A DNA stretch of 61,111 nucleotides from Clostridia bacterium (GCA_017513095.1 JAFWDJ010000010.1:1-61111); one strand, 5' to 3'. Counted from the first letter of the stretch, positions 40,938 through 49,647 are shown. Program-made: numbers and translations. Notes: generated from the sequence alone by a model not told the origin.

Positions 40938-41846
40938 TCACTTCACCTCGACCGGGGCGGCCGTGTTCGCGCGCACGATGCGCGCGAAGGCTTCGGCGTC
41001 GGCTTTGTCCATAAATTTATCGCGGTCGTACTTCGACGCTTTGCCGAAGCGCAGGCGCTTCGATACGCCGAGCGGATGGTACGGCTCTATCTCTATTCTG
41101 ATTACGCCGCTGTGAGTCTCGGCGAGCGCGGCGATGGTTTCGGCGTGCTCTGTGCGGTCGTTCTTCCCCGGTATAAGCGGACAGCGAAGCACGATTTGCT
41201 TGCCGCACTCGGAGAGGAGCCGCAGATTTGCAAGAATCGGCGTATTGTCAACGCCCGTAAACTCGATATGGCGCTCGCGCGACGTTTCCTTTATGTCGAA
41301 CAGGAAAAGATCGACATAATCAATCAGCGCCCTGAAGCTCTCCTGTGAGGCGTAGCCGCTCGTTTCCATGCAGGTGGAAAGGCCGCGCCTTTTTGCCTCG
41401 GCAAGTATGGCCTTGGAAAACGACGGCTGAAACATCGGCTCGCCGCCGGAGAGCGTAACGCCTCCCCCGCTCGTTTTAAAGAACGTTTCGTCCTTCATGG
41501 CCTCATCAAGGACCTCGGATGCGTTCATCCTCCTTCCGACGAGCTCGAGCGCGCCGAAAAAGCACGCCTCGGCGCATTTGCCGCACGCGATGCACGCCCC
41601 GCGGTCGAATGTATGGCCGTTTTCGTCCGCCCTATGGCATCCCTTCGGGCACACGGCGGCGCAGCGTCCGCACATGGCGCACTTTTTTTCAAGAAACGAT
41701 ATCTCCGGCTTCGGTGACAGCCCCTCGGGATTGTGGCACCACATGCATTCGAGCGGACAGCCCTTTAAGAATATGTTCGTGCGAATGCCGGGCCCGTCGT
41801 GTATCGAAAACCGCTGAATATCGAATATAACTCCCGTTTCGTTCAT
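40938..41846 (-). CDS. Glycyl radical enzyme activase (radical SAM)
   Basis: The 302-residue protein carries RFSIHDGPGIRTNIFLKGCP and the radical SAM cluster CPLECMWC (CxxxCxxC) at about 30-37. Two extra 4Fe-4S ferredoxin motifs follow: CAMCGRCAAVCPKGC and CIACGKCAEACFFGA. GGGVTLSGGEPMFQP and CMETSGYA continue the PflA-type fold. It abstracts a hydrogen from a Gly of its partner. It starts 15 bases after the stop of the glycyl radical enzyme upstream, so the two form one operon. The ferredoxin insert is the kind found in activases of dehydratase-type and decarboxylase-type enzymes, rather than classical PflA. Confidence 0.96.
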   Translation of the reverse strand: MNETGVIFDIQRFSIHDGPGIRTNIFLKGCPLECMWCHNPEGLSPKPEISFLEKKCAMCGRCAAVCPKGCHRADENGHTFDRGACIACGKCAEACFFGALELVGRRMNASEVLDEAMKDETFFKTSGGGVTLSGGEPMFQPSFSKAILAEAKRRGLSTCMETSGYASQESFRALIDYVDLFLFDIKETSRERHIEFTGVDNTPILANLRLLSECGKQIVLRCPLIPGKNDRTEHAETIAALAETHSGVIRIEIEPYHPLGVSKRLRFGKASKYDRDKFMDKADAEAFARIVRANTAAPVEVK

Positions 41847-41861
41847 AACGTCCGGCTCCCT

Positions 41862-43955
41862 TTAAAGCTTCGTGCGCTCTATTATCTCCTGCTGCTGCCA
41901 CTTCGCGACGTTGATAAAATATTCGGAGAAGCCGAAAAGTCTTACCGTGAGCGTCCTGTACGCCTGGGGATTTGCAAGCGCCGCTTCAAGCGTCGCGCGG
42001 TCAACGACGGTGAGCGCCGTATGTATGCCGCCTATATCAAAGTAGCCCTTCGTTATCGCGCCTATCATTTCGGGCGTAACGGGATTTGAGAACGTAAGGT
42101 TAATGCCGCCGGACGCGGTGCGCGTAAGCGGCAGCTTCGCTACCGATTTTAAAAGCGCCGTTACGCCCTTTTTATCCGCGCCGTACACGGGCGACTGATT
42201 CTCCGAGAACGCCTCGCCGCGCTTTCTGCCGTCCGGAGTCGCCTCCATTGCCCAACCGAAGTTGTTGTGATGGTTGAGCGAGTAGAACGAGCCGATCGGC
42301 ACGTAATTTTCGGGCCACTGCATCTCCTCTATCGCGTCCAAAACGGCGCTCATCGCCGCGTTCGCATATCTGTCGCCGTCCTCGTCGTCGTTTCCGAATT
42401 TGGGGAATCTGTTCTTAAGCTCCGCCCAGAGAAGCGGCTCACCCTCGAAATTATTGCGAAGGATTTCAACGAACTGCGGAAGCGTGCAGCGCTTCTCCTT
42501 AAATACGAGCTTGTCAACGGCCGTTATCGAGTCTATTACCGTGGCCGCGCCGCAGAGGTATACGTTTACGAGATGGCGGTCAACGCCGCCCTCGAGCGGA
42601 TAGCGGCACGTCTCGGCGCAGTTGCCCATGAACATGCCGTCGAACGTATGTCCGAGGCGGTCGAGAACGCGCCATATCGTGAAATTGCCCACCGTGAGCC
42701 GCAGATCGTTTTCAAACGTCTTTCGCGCCTCGGCCTTGAAAAGCGCGATAAGCTCCTCGGCCGAATTTATATCGGGCACGTCGCCGCCATTCACGCCGAG
42801 CACGTTGTTGAGCCACTGGGGCATGGGCAGGTACCATTCGTTTCTTATGAGCCGCCAGTTTAAATCAACGCAGCAGCAGCCCGAGAACGTGTGATCCGCC
42901 GCTATTTCGGGCGGTATGCCCTTTTTCACGAGCGTATTGAACACGAGCCTGTCGTTGTATATATGCATCTTGTCCGTGACCTTCGAGATCGTGCTGTACA
43001 CCTGAGCGGCGAAGTCGGGGTCGGCCTCCTCGTTTACCCTGTTTACTATTACAGGCTCGGGCATATTAGATATTTCCTCCGCGCGAAGGATGGCGTACGA
43101 CATGGCGTTCGACATGGGACGGCCGTTCTCGTCAAGGCCGCCAAGCGTCATGTACTGCTTGCTTGCGCGCGACGGTATCGCCTTCATCGGCGGGTTGTAC
43201 ATACCGATGCCGCACATGAAGTTCGGCATAACGAGGAAGAACGCGATTATCGCGTCAAGCTCGTCCTGCGTTTTGCCGTCCGCGAGATCCTTTTCGTAGA
43301 AGCGGTTTAAGTACTGGTCGGGGCGGCCGAAGCCGTAGTCGCGCGCGCCGACTACGCAGCTTGCGATAAAGTGGATGAACCACACGCTCTGAAGCGCGGA
43401 AAACAGGTCGTACGCGGGCTCCATCGGCACGACGGAAAGCGCTCGCGCAATGCGCCCGAAGCGCTCCTTCGCCTCGCCCTCGGATGCGTCGGCTCTCTCT
43501 TTTGCGGCCTGCGAATAGCGGCGCGCGAAGTTCTCAATGCCTTCATATATGATGCGCGAATTTACTGCGAACATCTTCGACTCCACGTCGCCGAGCTCCG
43601 ATGCGCGCTTTTCGATGTTCTCCACTATCGTGCGCACGCCGAGAGTCAAAATATCGTTGTATCTTAAATGAATGTGGCCGGGATTGTCGATGACGTTAGT
43701 GTGCGGCACATTAGTCCACGACGGGTCGGGATGCGCCTCGACCATGCGTCCCGCGAATACGTCCTCGTCGAAGAACGCCGGCGACAGTTCTTTTAACATA
43801 GTCGCAATTATCTCGGCATATCCGGGGCGTCTTATGATGTACGCCTTTGAAAGGCGTTCCAGAATAGCCTCGCGTTCGTAATAGCAGCACAGGTTGTCGG
43901 AAGTTAAATACCGCTCCTTCAGCGCGTCCATAAGCCTTAAATCGGTCTGTGTCAT
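41862..43955 (-). CDS. Glycyl radical enzyme of uncertain substrate (PFL/GDH superfamily)
   Basis: The 697-residue protein has the C-terminal Gly-radical loop LTVRLFGFSEYFIN, with Gly675 as the radical site. The active-site stretch is HTFSGCCCVDLNW, Cys360-362 then Val-Asp364. In most superfamily members this is GCxE or CC, so Cys362 is the probable thiyl site and Asp364 occupies the usual Glu position. The length is short for PFL (about 750) or glycerol/choline-type enzymes (about 790-840). NPGHIHLRYNDILTLGVRTI and IYNDRLVFNTL support the family. AGGAGGAA precedes the ATG and the activase follows. Substrate class cannot be inferred from context. Confidence 0.93.
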   Translation of the reverse strand: MTQTDLRLMDALKERYLTSDNLCCYYEREAILERLSKAYIIRRPGYAEIIATMLKELSPAFFDEDVFAGRMVEAHPDPSWTNVPHTNVIDNPGHIHLRYNDILTLGVRTIVENIEKRASELGDVESKMFAVNSRIIYEGIENFARRYSQAAKERADASEGEAKERFGRIARALSVVPMEPAYDLFSALQSVWFIHFIASCVVGARDYGFGRPDQYLNRFYEKDLADGKTQDELDAIIAFFLVMPNFMCGIGMYNPPMKAIPSRASKQYMTLGGLDENGRPMSNAMSYAILRAEEISNMPEPVIVNRVNEEADPDFAAQVYSTISKVTDKMHIYNDRLVFNTLVKKGIPPEIAADHTFSGCCCVDLNWRLIRNEWYLPMPQWLNNVLGVNGGDVPDINSAEELIALFKAEARKTFENDLRLTVGNFTIWRVLDRLGHTFDGMFMGNCAETCRYPLEGGVDRHLVNVYLCGAATVIDSITAVDKLVFKEKRCTLPQFVEILRNNFEGEPLLWAELKNRFPKFGNDDEDGDRYANAAMSAVLDAIEEMQWPENYVPIGSFYSLNHHNNFGWAMEATPDGRKRGEAFSENQSPVYGADKKGVTALLKSVAKLPLTRTASGGINLTFSNPVTPEMIGAITKGYFDIGGIHTALTVVDRATLEAALANPQAYRTLTVRLFGFSEYFINVAKWQQQEIIERTKL

Positions 43956-43990
43956 ACGTATTCCTCCTCATCGTTTTATATCTTAATTTT

Positions 43991-44018
43991 ATTATATGCA
44001 TAGCCCGCGTTTGTTCAA
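43991..44018 (-). promoter_or_regulatory. Possible promoter of the glycyl radical enzyme operon
   Basis: On the minus strand TTGAAC (44018-44013) and TATAAT (43996-43991) are 16 bases apart, about 36 bases before the start codon. Confidence 0.6.
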
Positions 44019-44173
44019 AAACGCCAATATTTCTAATTAAATCTTAATAAAAATAGTCATTTTTGTCAAGAAAATCACTGCTATTATTTTAATGCGCCAA
44101 CAGTCCCGAAAATACGACTCAGTCTCAAATCCCCTCCCGGTTTTCGCAGTTTCAAAAGATGCTGCGCGGTAAT

Positions 44174-44203
44174 TGCGGAGCCGTGCTTCTGTGTGGTATA
44201 ATG
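44174..44203 (+). promoter_or_regulatory. Possible promoter of the lipase-like gene
   Basis: TTGCGG at 44174-44179 and TATAAT at 44198-44203 are 18 bases apart, leaving a leader of about 120 bases. Confidence 0.5.
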
Positions 44204-44330
44204 AAATCAATAAGTATGCGCAGCTATGCGCCGCGCCATGCCTTTTCAAACGACGTCGAATGGTACGACTATAATACGACGACACGTTTTGAATACGACG
44301 GTTTAATTTTCATTTCGGGAGGAATACATT

Positions 44331-45818
44331 ATGAAGCACAGAGCGCTTAAGCTTATCTCATTTATTCTGCTCGCGGCGATGCTTGCGGCCGTTCTGCCGC
44401 TCGGCGCGCTTGCCGGGCACGTGGAATTATCTTCGTACGAATACGGGACGGCAGAGTATTATTCCTACGTAAGCGGGCGTTTTATCTCCGACCGCTATTA
44501 TTACAGCGACCTCTTTTTCTCGGGCGACCCCGCCGAAAAAAACGACGAGCTTGCCCTTATCTCCGCCCGCCTTTCGAGCGCGTCGACGGACGATACGCAT
44601 GGTGCTGCGCTTTTAAAAAAGCTCGGATTTTCTGACGTTGCCGTAAAGAAGTATCAAAGCGAGAATGCCGACGACTGCGCATACACTACGGGCAGAAAAA
44701 CGATTTCGATTGACGGCACGGAATATACGCTTATAGCCGTCTCCGTTCAAAGCTCCGAATACGGCCTTAAGGGCTGGCTTCAGAACGTGAGCGTGAACAA
44801 CGCCGCAAGCGCCGATTCGTCCGCGTGGACGAAAACCGATGGGCAGGGCGGCGACCATGCCGCGTACCGCATAGCCGCGGAGAGTATTACAGCCGACCTT
44901 TCAGCCGGAGATATAGATGAAAAAACAATAATCTGGATTTGCGGCCAGAGCCGCGGCGGCGGCATTGCAAACCTCGCGGCGGCGTATATAGCCCGCGGCC
45001 TTAAAACGAAGGACGGCATCGCAAGCCCCGTCGTTTTTGCCTACACCTTTGAGGCTCCCGCGACGACCTCGAATACAGAGGACGCGGCCGATGCCGTATA
45101 CGCCTGCATTCACAACTACGTCTGCGACGACGACATCGTAACGATGGTGCCCATGTGGGGCATGGTGCGCTACGGAACGGACGTCATATACAACACTGCG
45201 GACGTTGCCGACGTTATAGCGGCGCTTGTAAAGCAGAATCCCGACGCAGAAGCTTACACCCGCGAATACGACGTCGACACGCTGGACGGCGACGTCAAGG
45301 CGTTCGCTGAGGATATTCTGGCGAAGCTTTTATTATCCGTGCCCACGCGCGGGGATTATTCCGCGCCGAAATCCGACAGCTTCACGCAGGACGGCAAAAA
45401 GACGGAAATAGAATACTGCTATCAAAACGGGCTTCGGGCGCTTTGCACCGTCGTTTCAGGCGGTGAGGGCGACGTTTCGGAAAATCTGTCCTCCGTTTTT
45501 GAAAACCGCGAGGCCGCGCCGCTTATCACCTACGGCTATATGGAGGAAGTGTACGCAAATGAGAAAAACCCCGAAAACAAGGACGAGCTTTTAAGCGACG
45601 CCGCAAAGAAGCGCTGGGAAGCGGCGGGCATTTTATACGACGCCGCGTGCGCGCAGATGACGCCCGATTTCGACCGTTCGGACATGTACGCCCTTGTGAA
45701 GCTCGCGGGTCCCCTTCTCATTAACACGAAAAAGGTGACCGGCGAGGGCGCCGAGCTTCCCGTATACGACGACGAGTTCGCCGAAAAGGGATACCGCGGC
45801 TATTTCAACCTTGCATGA
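44331..45818 (+). CDS. Secreted lipase-like alpha/beta hydrolase (first part of split gene)
   Basis: The 495-residue product has a signal peptide (MKHRALKLISFILLAAMLAA, likely cleaved after LGALA). An alpha/beta hydrolase of the lipase class 3/Mbeg1-like type follows, with nucleophile Ser207 in WICGQSRGGGIANL. Asp in a later HNYVCDDDIVTMVPMWGMV and other acids could complete the triad. GGAGGAA precedes the ATG. The frame ends at TGA 45816-45818 after GYRGYFNLA. The reading frame stays open in the same phase through 46730 and encodes three SLH repeats. It is probably one surface lipase gene broken by a nonsense codon. Confidence 0.88.
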   Translation: MKHRALKLISFILLAAMLAAVLPLGALAGHVELSSYEYGTAEYYSYVSGRFISDRYYYSDLFFSGDPAEKNDELALISARLSSASTDDTHGAALLKKLGFSDVAVKKYQSENADDCAYTTGRKTISIDGTEYTLIAVSVQSSEYGLKGWLQNVSVNNAASADSSAWTKTDGQGGDHAAYRIAAESITADLSAGDIDEKTIIWICGQSRGGGIANLAAAYIARGLKTKDGIASPVVFAYTFEAPATTSNTEDAADAVYACIHNYVCDDDIVTMVPMWGMVRYGTDVIYNTADVADVIAALVKQNPDAEAYTREYDVDTLDGDVKAFAEDILAKLLLSVPTRGDYSAPKSDSFTQDGKKTEIEYCYQNGLRALCTVVSGGEGDVSENLSSVFENREAAPLITYGYMEEVYANEKNPENKDELLSDAAKKRWEAAGILYDAACAQMTPDFDRSDMYALVKLAGPLLINTKKVTGEGAELPVYDDEFAEKGYRGYFNLA

Positions 45819-45848
45819 CTTTTAAAGCTCACCTCGAAGAGCGGATAC

Positions 45849-46730
45849 GTGACGCTTTTATTCTCACATCCCGCCGATACGGTGATAGCACGCCTAAAGA
45901 TGCTTGCCCCCGCTCCCGCTTTTGACGATCCACTTATCATAGTCGTCGAGCCGAACATTTCAGGCGGTCCCGGCGGCAGGCCGAAAGGCGATACGGCCAC
46001 GGTTTACGGCGTCGGTGAAGGAAACGCCGTAAACACGCAGACAGATATAGACATGACCGTCCCCGGCGACAAGATAATAGACGTAACGCTTCCGCAAAAC
46101 AGCGCCGCGACTTATATCCGCCTGACGGTAAGAGGCGCTTCTTCGGGCACGGTGGCCGCGATACTCAAAGACGACGGCTCGCGCGAGATAATAAAGGAGA
46201 CCGTTTTATGCGACGGCGTTACGCTTTCGTTCCCGCTTAAAGAGAGCGCGCGTGTGCAGATTATAAACAACGAAATAAGCTTCACCGACGTTCCCGCCGA
46301 CAGCCCGTTTTACGACGCCGTGACGTTCGTTTCGGCGCGCGGCATATTCAACGGCGTGGGCGCGGGCTTGTTTGCACCGCAGGCGCCGATGACGCGCGGA
46401 ATGCTCATGACGGTCCTCGCGCGCTGCGACGGCGTTGACGCATACGGCGCCGACTGGCTTTTAAAGGGCGTGTCGTGGAGCGCGAAACTTGGCGTATTTG
46501 ACGGCGCGGACACGAACGCTGCGCTCACGAGAGAGCAGTTCATCATGCTTCTTTGGCTTTATGCAGGCTCCCCCTCATCCGAGGGCAGCGTTTCGGGTGA
46601 CGCCGCGGTATCGTGGGCAGAGGAAAACGGCATATTAAGCGGACTTGACGGCGGCGCGGCTCTTGTCGAGCCCGTAACGCGCGGACAGGCCGCGCAGATT
46701 ATCATGAATTATTACATGGCAAAGCATTAA
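45849..46730 (+). CDS. SLH-repeat part downstream of the in-frame TGA
   Basis: This frame is in phase with the lipase-like gene, ten codons after its TGA. It encodes a linker and beta domain at about 1-140. Three SLH repeats follow (FTDVPADSPFYDAVTFVSAR, then VSWSAKLGVFDGA, then AVSWAEENGILSG). GTG 45849 has only a weak AAGAG site, and the product has no signal peptide. Made alone it could not be exported, so it is more likely the 3' half of the same gene than a second gene. A terminator follows the stop. The SLH head-to-tail arrangement equals that of the protease and transglutaminase genes. Confidence 0.72.
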   Translation: MTLLFSHPADTVIARLKMLAPAPAFDDPLIIVVEPNISGGPGGRPKGDTATVYGVGEGNAVNTQTDIDMTVPGDKIIDVTLPQNSAATYIRLTVRGASSGTVAAILKDDGSREIIKETVLCDGVTLSFPLKESARVQIINNEISFTDVPADSPFYDAVTFVSARGIFNGVGAGLFAPQAPMTRGMLMTVLARCDGVDAYGADWLLKGVSWSAKLGVFDGADTNAALTREQFIMLLWLYAGSPSSEGSVSGDAAVSWAEENGILSGLDGGAALVEPVTRGQAAQIIMNYYMAKH

Positions 46731-46750
46731 AGGCGGCGCACGGCCATTAT

Positions 46751-46786
46751 AAAAGCTCCTCCGACAAAACGGTCGGGGGAGCTTTT
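46751..46786 (+). terminator. Terminator after the SLH fragment
   Basis: A 15-bp nearly perfect stem (AAAAGCTCCTCCGAC with GTCGGGGGAGCTTTT) with a 6-base loop and trailing Ts. Confidence 0.92.
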
Positions 46787-46800
46787 TGCGTCGTTGACAG

Positions 46801-47028
46801 GGCGTCAAAAAAGAGGTCGGAATTGACGATTGGCGAGCGTCGCCGTATTAAATACGGCAGAGAAGACAATCGTCGTATAGCCGCAAACGCCTCAACCCCG
46901 CGGGGTTGAGGCGAAAAAGCTACAGAGGGGCGACGTGCATAAGAATTTTCATTCGTAAACTTCATGAACACGGCTTCTCTTCTATTATTTTATCTTTTTC
47001 GGCGGTCCGGCCCTTTTTTGACGTCCCC
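46801..47028 (-). repeat. Repeat element copy B (about 228 bp, structured)
   Basis: Read on the minus strand this copy matches 31964-32186. The ends are GACGTCAAAAAAGGGCCGGA and, at the other side, GACCTCTTTTTTGACGCC. The internal hairpin is CGCCTCAACC with GGTTGAGGCG, differing from copy A at two pairs that both remain paired. The outer stem GACGATTG pairs with CAATCGTC. The small hairpin GCCGTAT/TTA/ATACGGC is longer than in copy A. The middle (about 45-100 in the element) has diverged. It starts 4 bases after the yunB stop codon, in the same orientation as yunB, just as copy A does after recD2. Confidence 0.82.
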
Positions 47029-47031
47029 GGC

Positions 47032-47751
47032 TCAGTGCATCTGATAATCGTTTATTATGCCTATCGTATCGCTTTTATCGCCTATAACGTATGTAAATCC
47101 GCTGGGCACGTCTCCTACTATCACCGTTTCGGCCGCGGTAATGCGCGAGCTTACGCGCGTTTTTACAAGCCTTCGCGGCAGTATCACGCTCACGTCGACA
47201 GAAACGTCAAGACAAATGCGGTGGCGCACCTGATTTATGCCGGCCGCGCGGAAATCGTTTGTAATATCCACGTTTACAAGGCTTACGGGCAAAAGCCTTA
47301 CGGGAATCTTCGGCCCGCGGTCTATCATCATCTCGTTTCCGAGTACCGTGCCGAGCCTTATACTGATATCCGAAGGCGAAATTTCGTTTACGGCGCGAAG
47401 TACGCTCTCCGACACGGCGGATTTTAATCTGTTTATCCTCACGGTATCGACCTGCATTGCGCTTATCTTTTTGTTTTCATCGTATGAAAACGTCACGAGG
47501 TCGTCGTAGCGTATATCCTCGCTTGAAAGCGTCTCCGATATCGCGCCGAACACGGCCTCGGAGCAGACGTAGTTTATCCGCGATACGGCCGCCGCTTCCA
47601 CTATCGGGGCAAAGCGTTTCTCGGCCGCGAGCATAAGCGCGACAACAAGAGCGCACGCCATCAAAAAAACGACGAGCCTATATACGGCGTCGCCGCGCCG
47701 CATGCCCGCATTTTTCGCTTTGCGTCGTTTTTTAAAGCCAGCGCGTCTCAC
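47032..47751 (-). CDS. yunB: Sporulation protein YunB
   Basis: The 239-residue protein has a basic N-terminus, then one membrane segment (VYRLVVFLMACALVVALML). The YunB domain has ISRINYVCSEAVFGAISE-type sequence and MQVDTVRINRLKSAVSESVL. It ends with LGTVLGNEMMIDRGPKIPVR and IPV-rich strands. YunB is made under sigma-E in the mother cell and is needed for efficient sporulation. GTG 47751 is chosen because GGGGGTG lies 6 bases upstream; GTG 47760 and a start further upstream are alternatives. It is divergent from the methyltransferase gene. The repeat copy follows its stop. Confidence 0.88.
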   Translation of the reverse strand: MRRAGFKKRRKAKNAGMRRGDAVYRLVVFLMACALVVALMLAAEKRFAPIVEAAAVSRINYVCSEAVFGAISETLSSEDIRYDDLVTFSYDENKKISAMQVDTVRINRLKSAVSESVLRAVNEISPSDISIRLGTVLGNEMMIDRGPKIPVRLLPVSLVNVDITNDFRAAGINQVRHRICLDVSVDVSVILPRRLVKTRVSSRITAAETVIVGDVPSGFTYVIGDKSDTIGIINDYQMH

Positions 47752-47838
47752 CCGTGTCACCCCCGATATATAATACTTATGTAAAAAACGCGCCAAACGT
47801 GATATAATTCTAAAAAAAGCAATCCGGGGATGATAAAA

Positions 47839-48990
47839 ATGGAGGAATTAAAAAACGCGCTCTCGCGCTTATTTGAAAAAGACATAATCCGCATGACCGT
47901 AAGCAACAGGAGAAGCCGGACAGAGGATGTGCCGAAGGTCGCAATACGCCCTGTTAAGCTTCGCGGGCGCACGCTTTTTCAGTTCGAGCGCATAATAAAC
48001 AATCAGGCCTTTCACGAGAATTTGAGCCGCGAGGACGCCGAAAGCGCTGTTTTTACGCTTCTTACGCGCGAATACCGCCAGCTTGACGCGCGCGCCGCGG
48101 GATATGATATCTCGATAAAATTATCGAAAAAAGAGAAGCTTTTATATTCGGAGAAGAAGACGCAGACTCAAAACGAGGCCGCAGACCACAACAGGACGAA
48201 AAAGTATATTTTAGGCGACGGCGAATTTTCGCCCGTGCTCTGCGAGCTCGGCGTTCAGACGAAGGACGGCCGCGTGGCCGCGCCGATGTACGACAAGTTC
48301 AAACAGATAAACCGCTTCCTTGAATTTATAGACGATATCGTATCGAAGGACGAAACCGAGGAATTCAAGATAATCGATTTCGGCTGCGGCAAGTCGTATC
48401 TTACGTTCCTCGTATACGAATATTTTATGAAAAAGGGACGAACGGTCCGTATAGTCGGCCTCGACTTAAAGCGCGACGTCATAGAAAAATGCCGCGATAT
48501 AGCGGCGCGTCACGGGTACGGCGGGCTTACTTTCGAGGTCGGCGACATCAAGGATTACTCGCCCGCCTTTTCGCCCGACATGGTCATATCGCTTCACGCC
48601 TGCGACACAGCGACAGATTTTGCGATTTACAACGCCGTAAGCTGGGGCGCGCGCTACATCCTCGCCATTCCCTGCTGCCAGCATGAGCTTAATCTTCAGG
48701 TCAAAAAGTCCGAAAGGCTTCTGTCGTCGTACGGCCTTATTCGCGAACGTTATCTGGCGCTTTCGACCGACGCGATACGCGCAAAGCTTTTGGAATACTC
48801 GGGCTACGACGTTTCCGTAATGGAATTCATCGACCTTGAACATTCGCCGAAGAACATAATGATACGCGCAAAAAAGCGCTCCGCGCCCGTAAGCGCCGAA
48901 AGGCGCACGCGTCTTTTGGGCGAGATCGAGGACTTTTTATCAGAGTACAACGTAACGCAGACGCTTCATACGCTTATAACGAAAAAATAA
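47839..48990 (+). CDS. SAM-dependent methyltransferase (METTL25/RRNAD1-like)
   Basis: The 383-residue protein has an N-terminal part (about 1-130) of unknown fold. A class I methyltransferase domain follows: FKIIDFGCGKSYLTFLVYEY at about 175-195, then VGLDLKRDVIEKCRDIA and VISLHACDTATDFAI. The PCCQHELN motif near 275 is typical of the PF13679 group related to METTL25/RRNAD1. RNA or protein is the likely substrate, but none is assigned. The ATG at 47839 has GGGG about 9 bases upstream; ATG 47830 overlaps it. A bidirectional terminator lies directly after the stop. Confidence 0.87.
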   Translation: MEELKNALSRLFEKDIIRMTVSNRRSRTEDVPKVAIRPVKLRGRTLFQFERIINNQAFHENLSREDAESAVFTLLTREYRQLDARAAGYDISIKLSKKEKLLYSEKKTQTQNEAADHNRTKKYILGDGEFSPVLCELGVQTKDGRVAAPMYDKFKQINRFLEFIDDIVSKDETEEFKIIDFGCGKSYLTFLVYEYFMKKGRTVRIVGLDLKRDVIEKCRDIAARHGYGGLTFEVGDIKDYSPAFSPDMVISLHACDTATDFAIYNAVSWGARYILAIPCCQHELNLQVKKSERLLSSYGLIRERYLALSTDAIRAKLLEYSGYDVSVMEFIDLEHSPKNIMIRAKKRSAPVSAERRTRLLGEIEDFLSEYNVTQTLHTLITKK

Positions 48991-49022
48991 AAGCGGCGGT
49001 GAGTTTTCACCGCCGCTTAATC
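48987..49022. terminator. Bidirectional terminator between methyltransferase and hpf
   Basis: A 12-bp stem (AAGCGGCGGTGA with TCACCGCCGCTT) has T-rich flanks on both strands (TTTTATTTTTT on the minus side). Confidence 0.92.
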
Positions 49023-49055
49023 TTTTTGAAACTGCCGGCACATGCCGGACGATCA

Positions 49056-49586
49056 TTATTCAATGGCCTCTATAATGGCGTAATTGCCGTCTTTTCTTCT
49101 ATATACGATGGAGTAAACTCCCGAAATGCTCTTGAACGTGAAGAAGTTGTGATTGAGCATGTTCATCTGAAGTATAGCTTCCTCGGCAGTCATCGGCTTT
49201 AACGGGAATTTCTTTACCTTGACTATGTTGAACTCGCCCTCTTCTTCAATGGGCTCCGCAGGTGCGACGTCGATCTCCGTCTTGTCAAATCCGCTTCTCA
49301 GTCTTTTCTCAAGACGCGTCTTGTTCTTGCGGATCTGCCTTTCAACGATATCGATGTCCTCGGAAAGCGATTCCATCATGTCCTTCGTTGTGCTCTGTGC
49401 GCGGAAAATGAGTGAGCCTTGGTAGATGGTCAGCTCAACTGTCTCTCTGTCACGTTCTCTTGTGATAGTGACGTTTGCCTTCGCCTCGCTTGTAAAGTAC
49501 TTGTCAAGCTTTTTGAGCTTTTTCTCGACCTTCTCCCTAAGCGAATCACCTAATTCAAACTTCCTTGCTGTGATTGTAATGTTCAT
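49056..49586 (-). CDS. hpf: Long-form ribosome hibernation promoting factor
   Basis: The 176-residue protein starts MNITITARKFELGDSLREKV and has an N-terminal HPF domain at about 1-100. A linker follows, and then a C-terminal dimerisation domain with VKVKKFPLKPMTAEEAILQM and NHNFFTFKS. Long HPF dimerises 70S ribosomes into 100S particles in stationary phase. ATG 49586 follows AAAGGAGTGA; ATG positions further upstream precede that site. The promoter at 49620-49647 lies about 34 bases upstream. It forms a single-gene unit. Confidence 0.97.
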   Translation of the reverse strand: MNITITARKFELGDSLREKVEKKLKKLDKYFTSEAKANVTITRERDRETVELTIYQGSLIFRAQSTTKDMMESLSEDIDIVERQIRKNKTRLEKRLRSGFDKTEIDVAPAEPIEEEGEFNIVKVKKFPLKPMTAEEAILQMNMLNHNFFTFKSISGVYSIVYRRKDGNYAIIEAIE

Positions 49587-49619
49587 AATCTCACTCCTTT
49601 GCATCATTTATGCAACTAT

Positions 49620-49647
49620 ATTATACAACAACCACGCCAAAAATCAA
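49620..49647 (-). promoter_or_regulatory. Sigma-A promoter of hpf
   Basis: On the minus strand TTGATT (49647-49642) and TATAAT (49625-49620) have a 16-base spacer. Confidence 0.75.

Larger units (their letters stand above)
43956..44330. other. Divergent intergenic region between GRE and lipase-like genes
   Basis: The 375 bases hold a promoter on each strand and otherwise AT-rich DNA. No convincing frame is present; short frames here lack ribosome binding sites. No repeat or recognisable operator was found, although both leaders are long enough for one. Confidence 0.5.

Noticed and set aside
45816-45818. UGA recoded as an amino acid throughout this genome
   Set aside because: TGA is used as an ordinary stop in tsaE, trmK, sbcD, the amidohydrolase and others, so general recoding is excluded; only local readthrough or mutation is possible.
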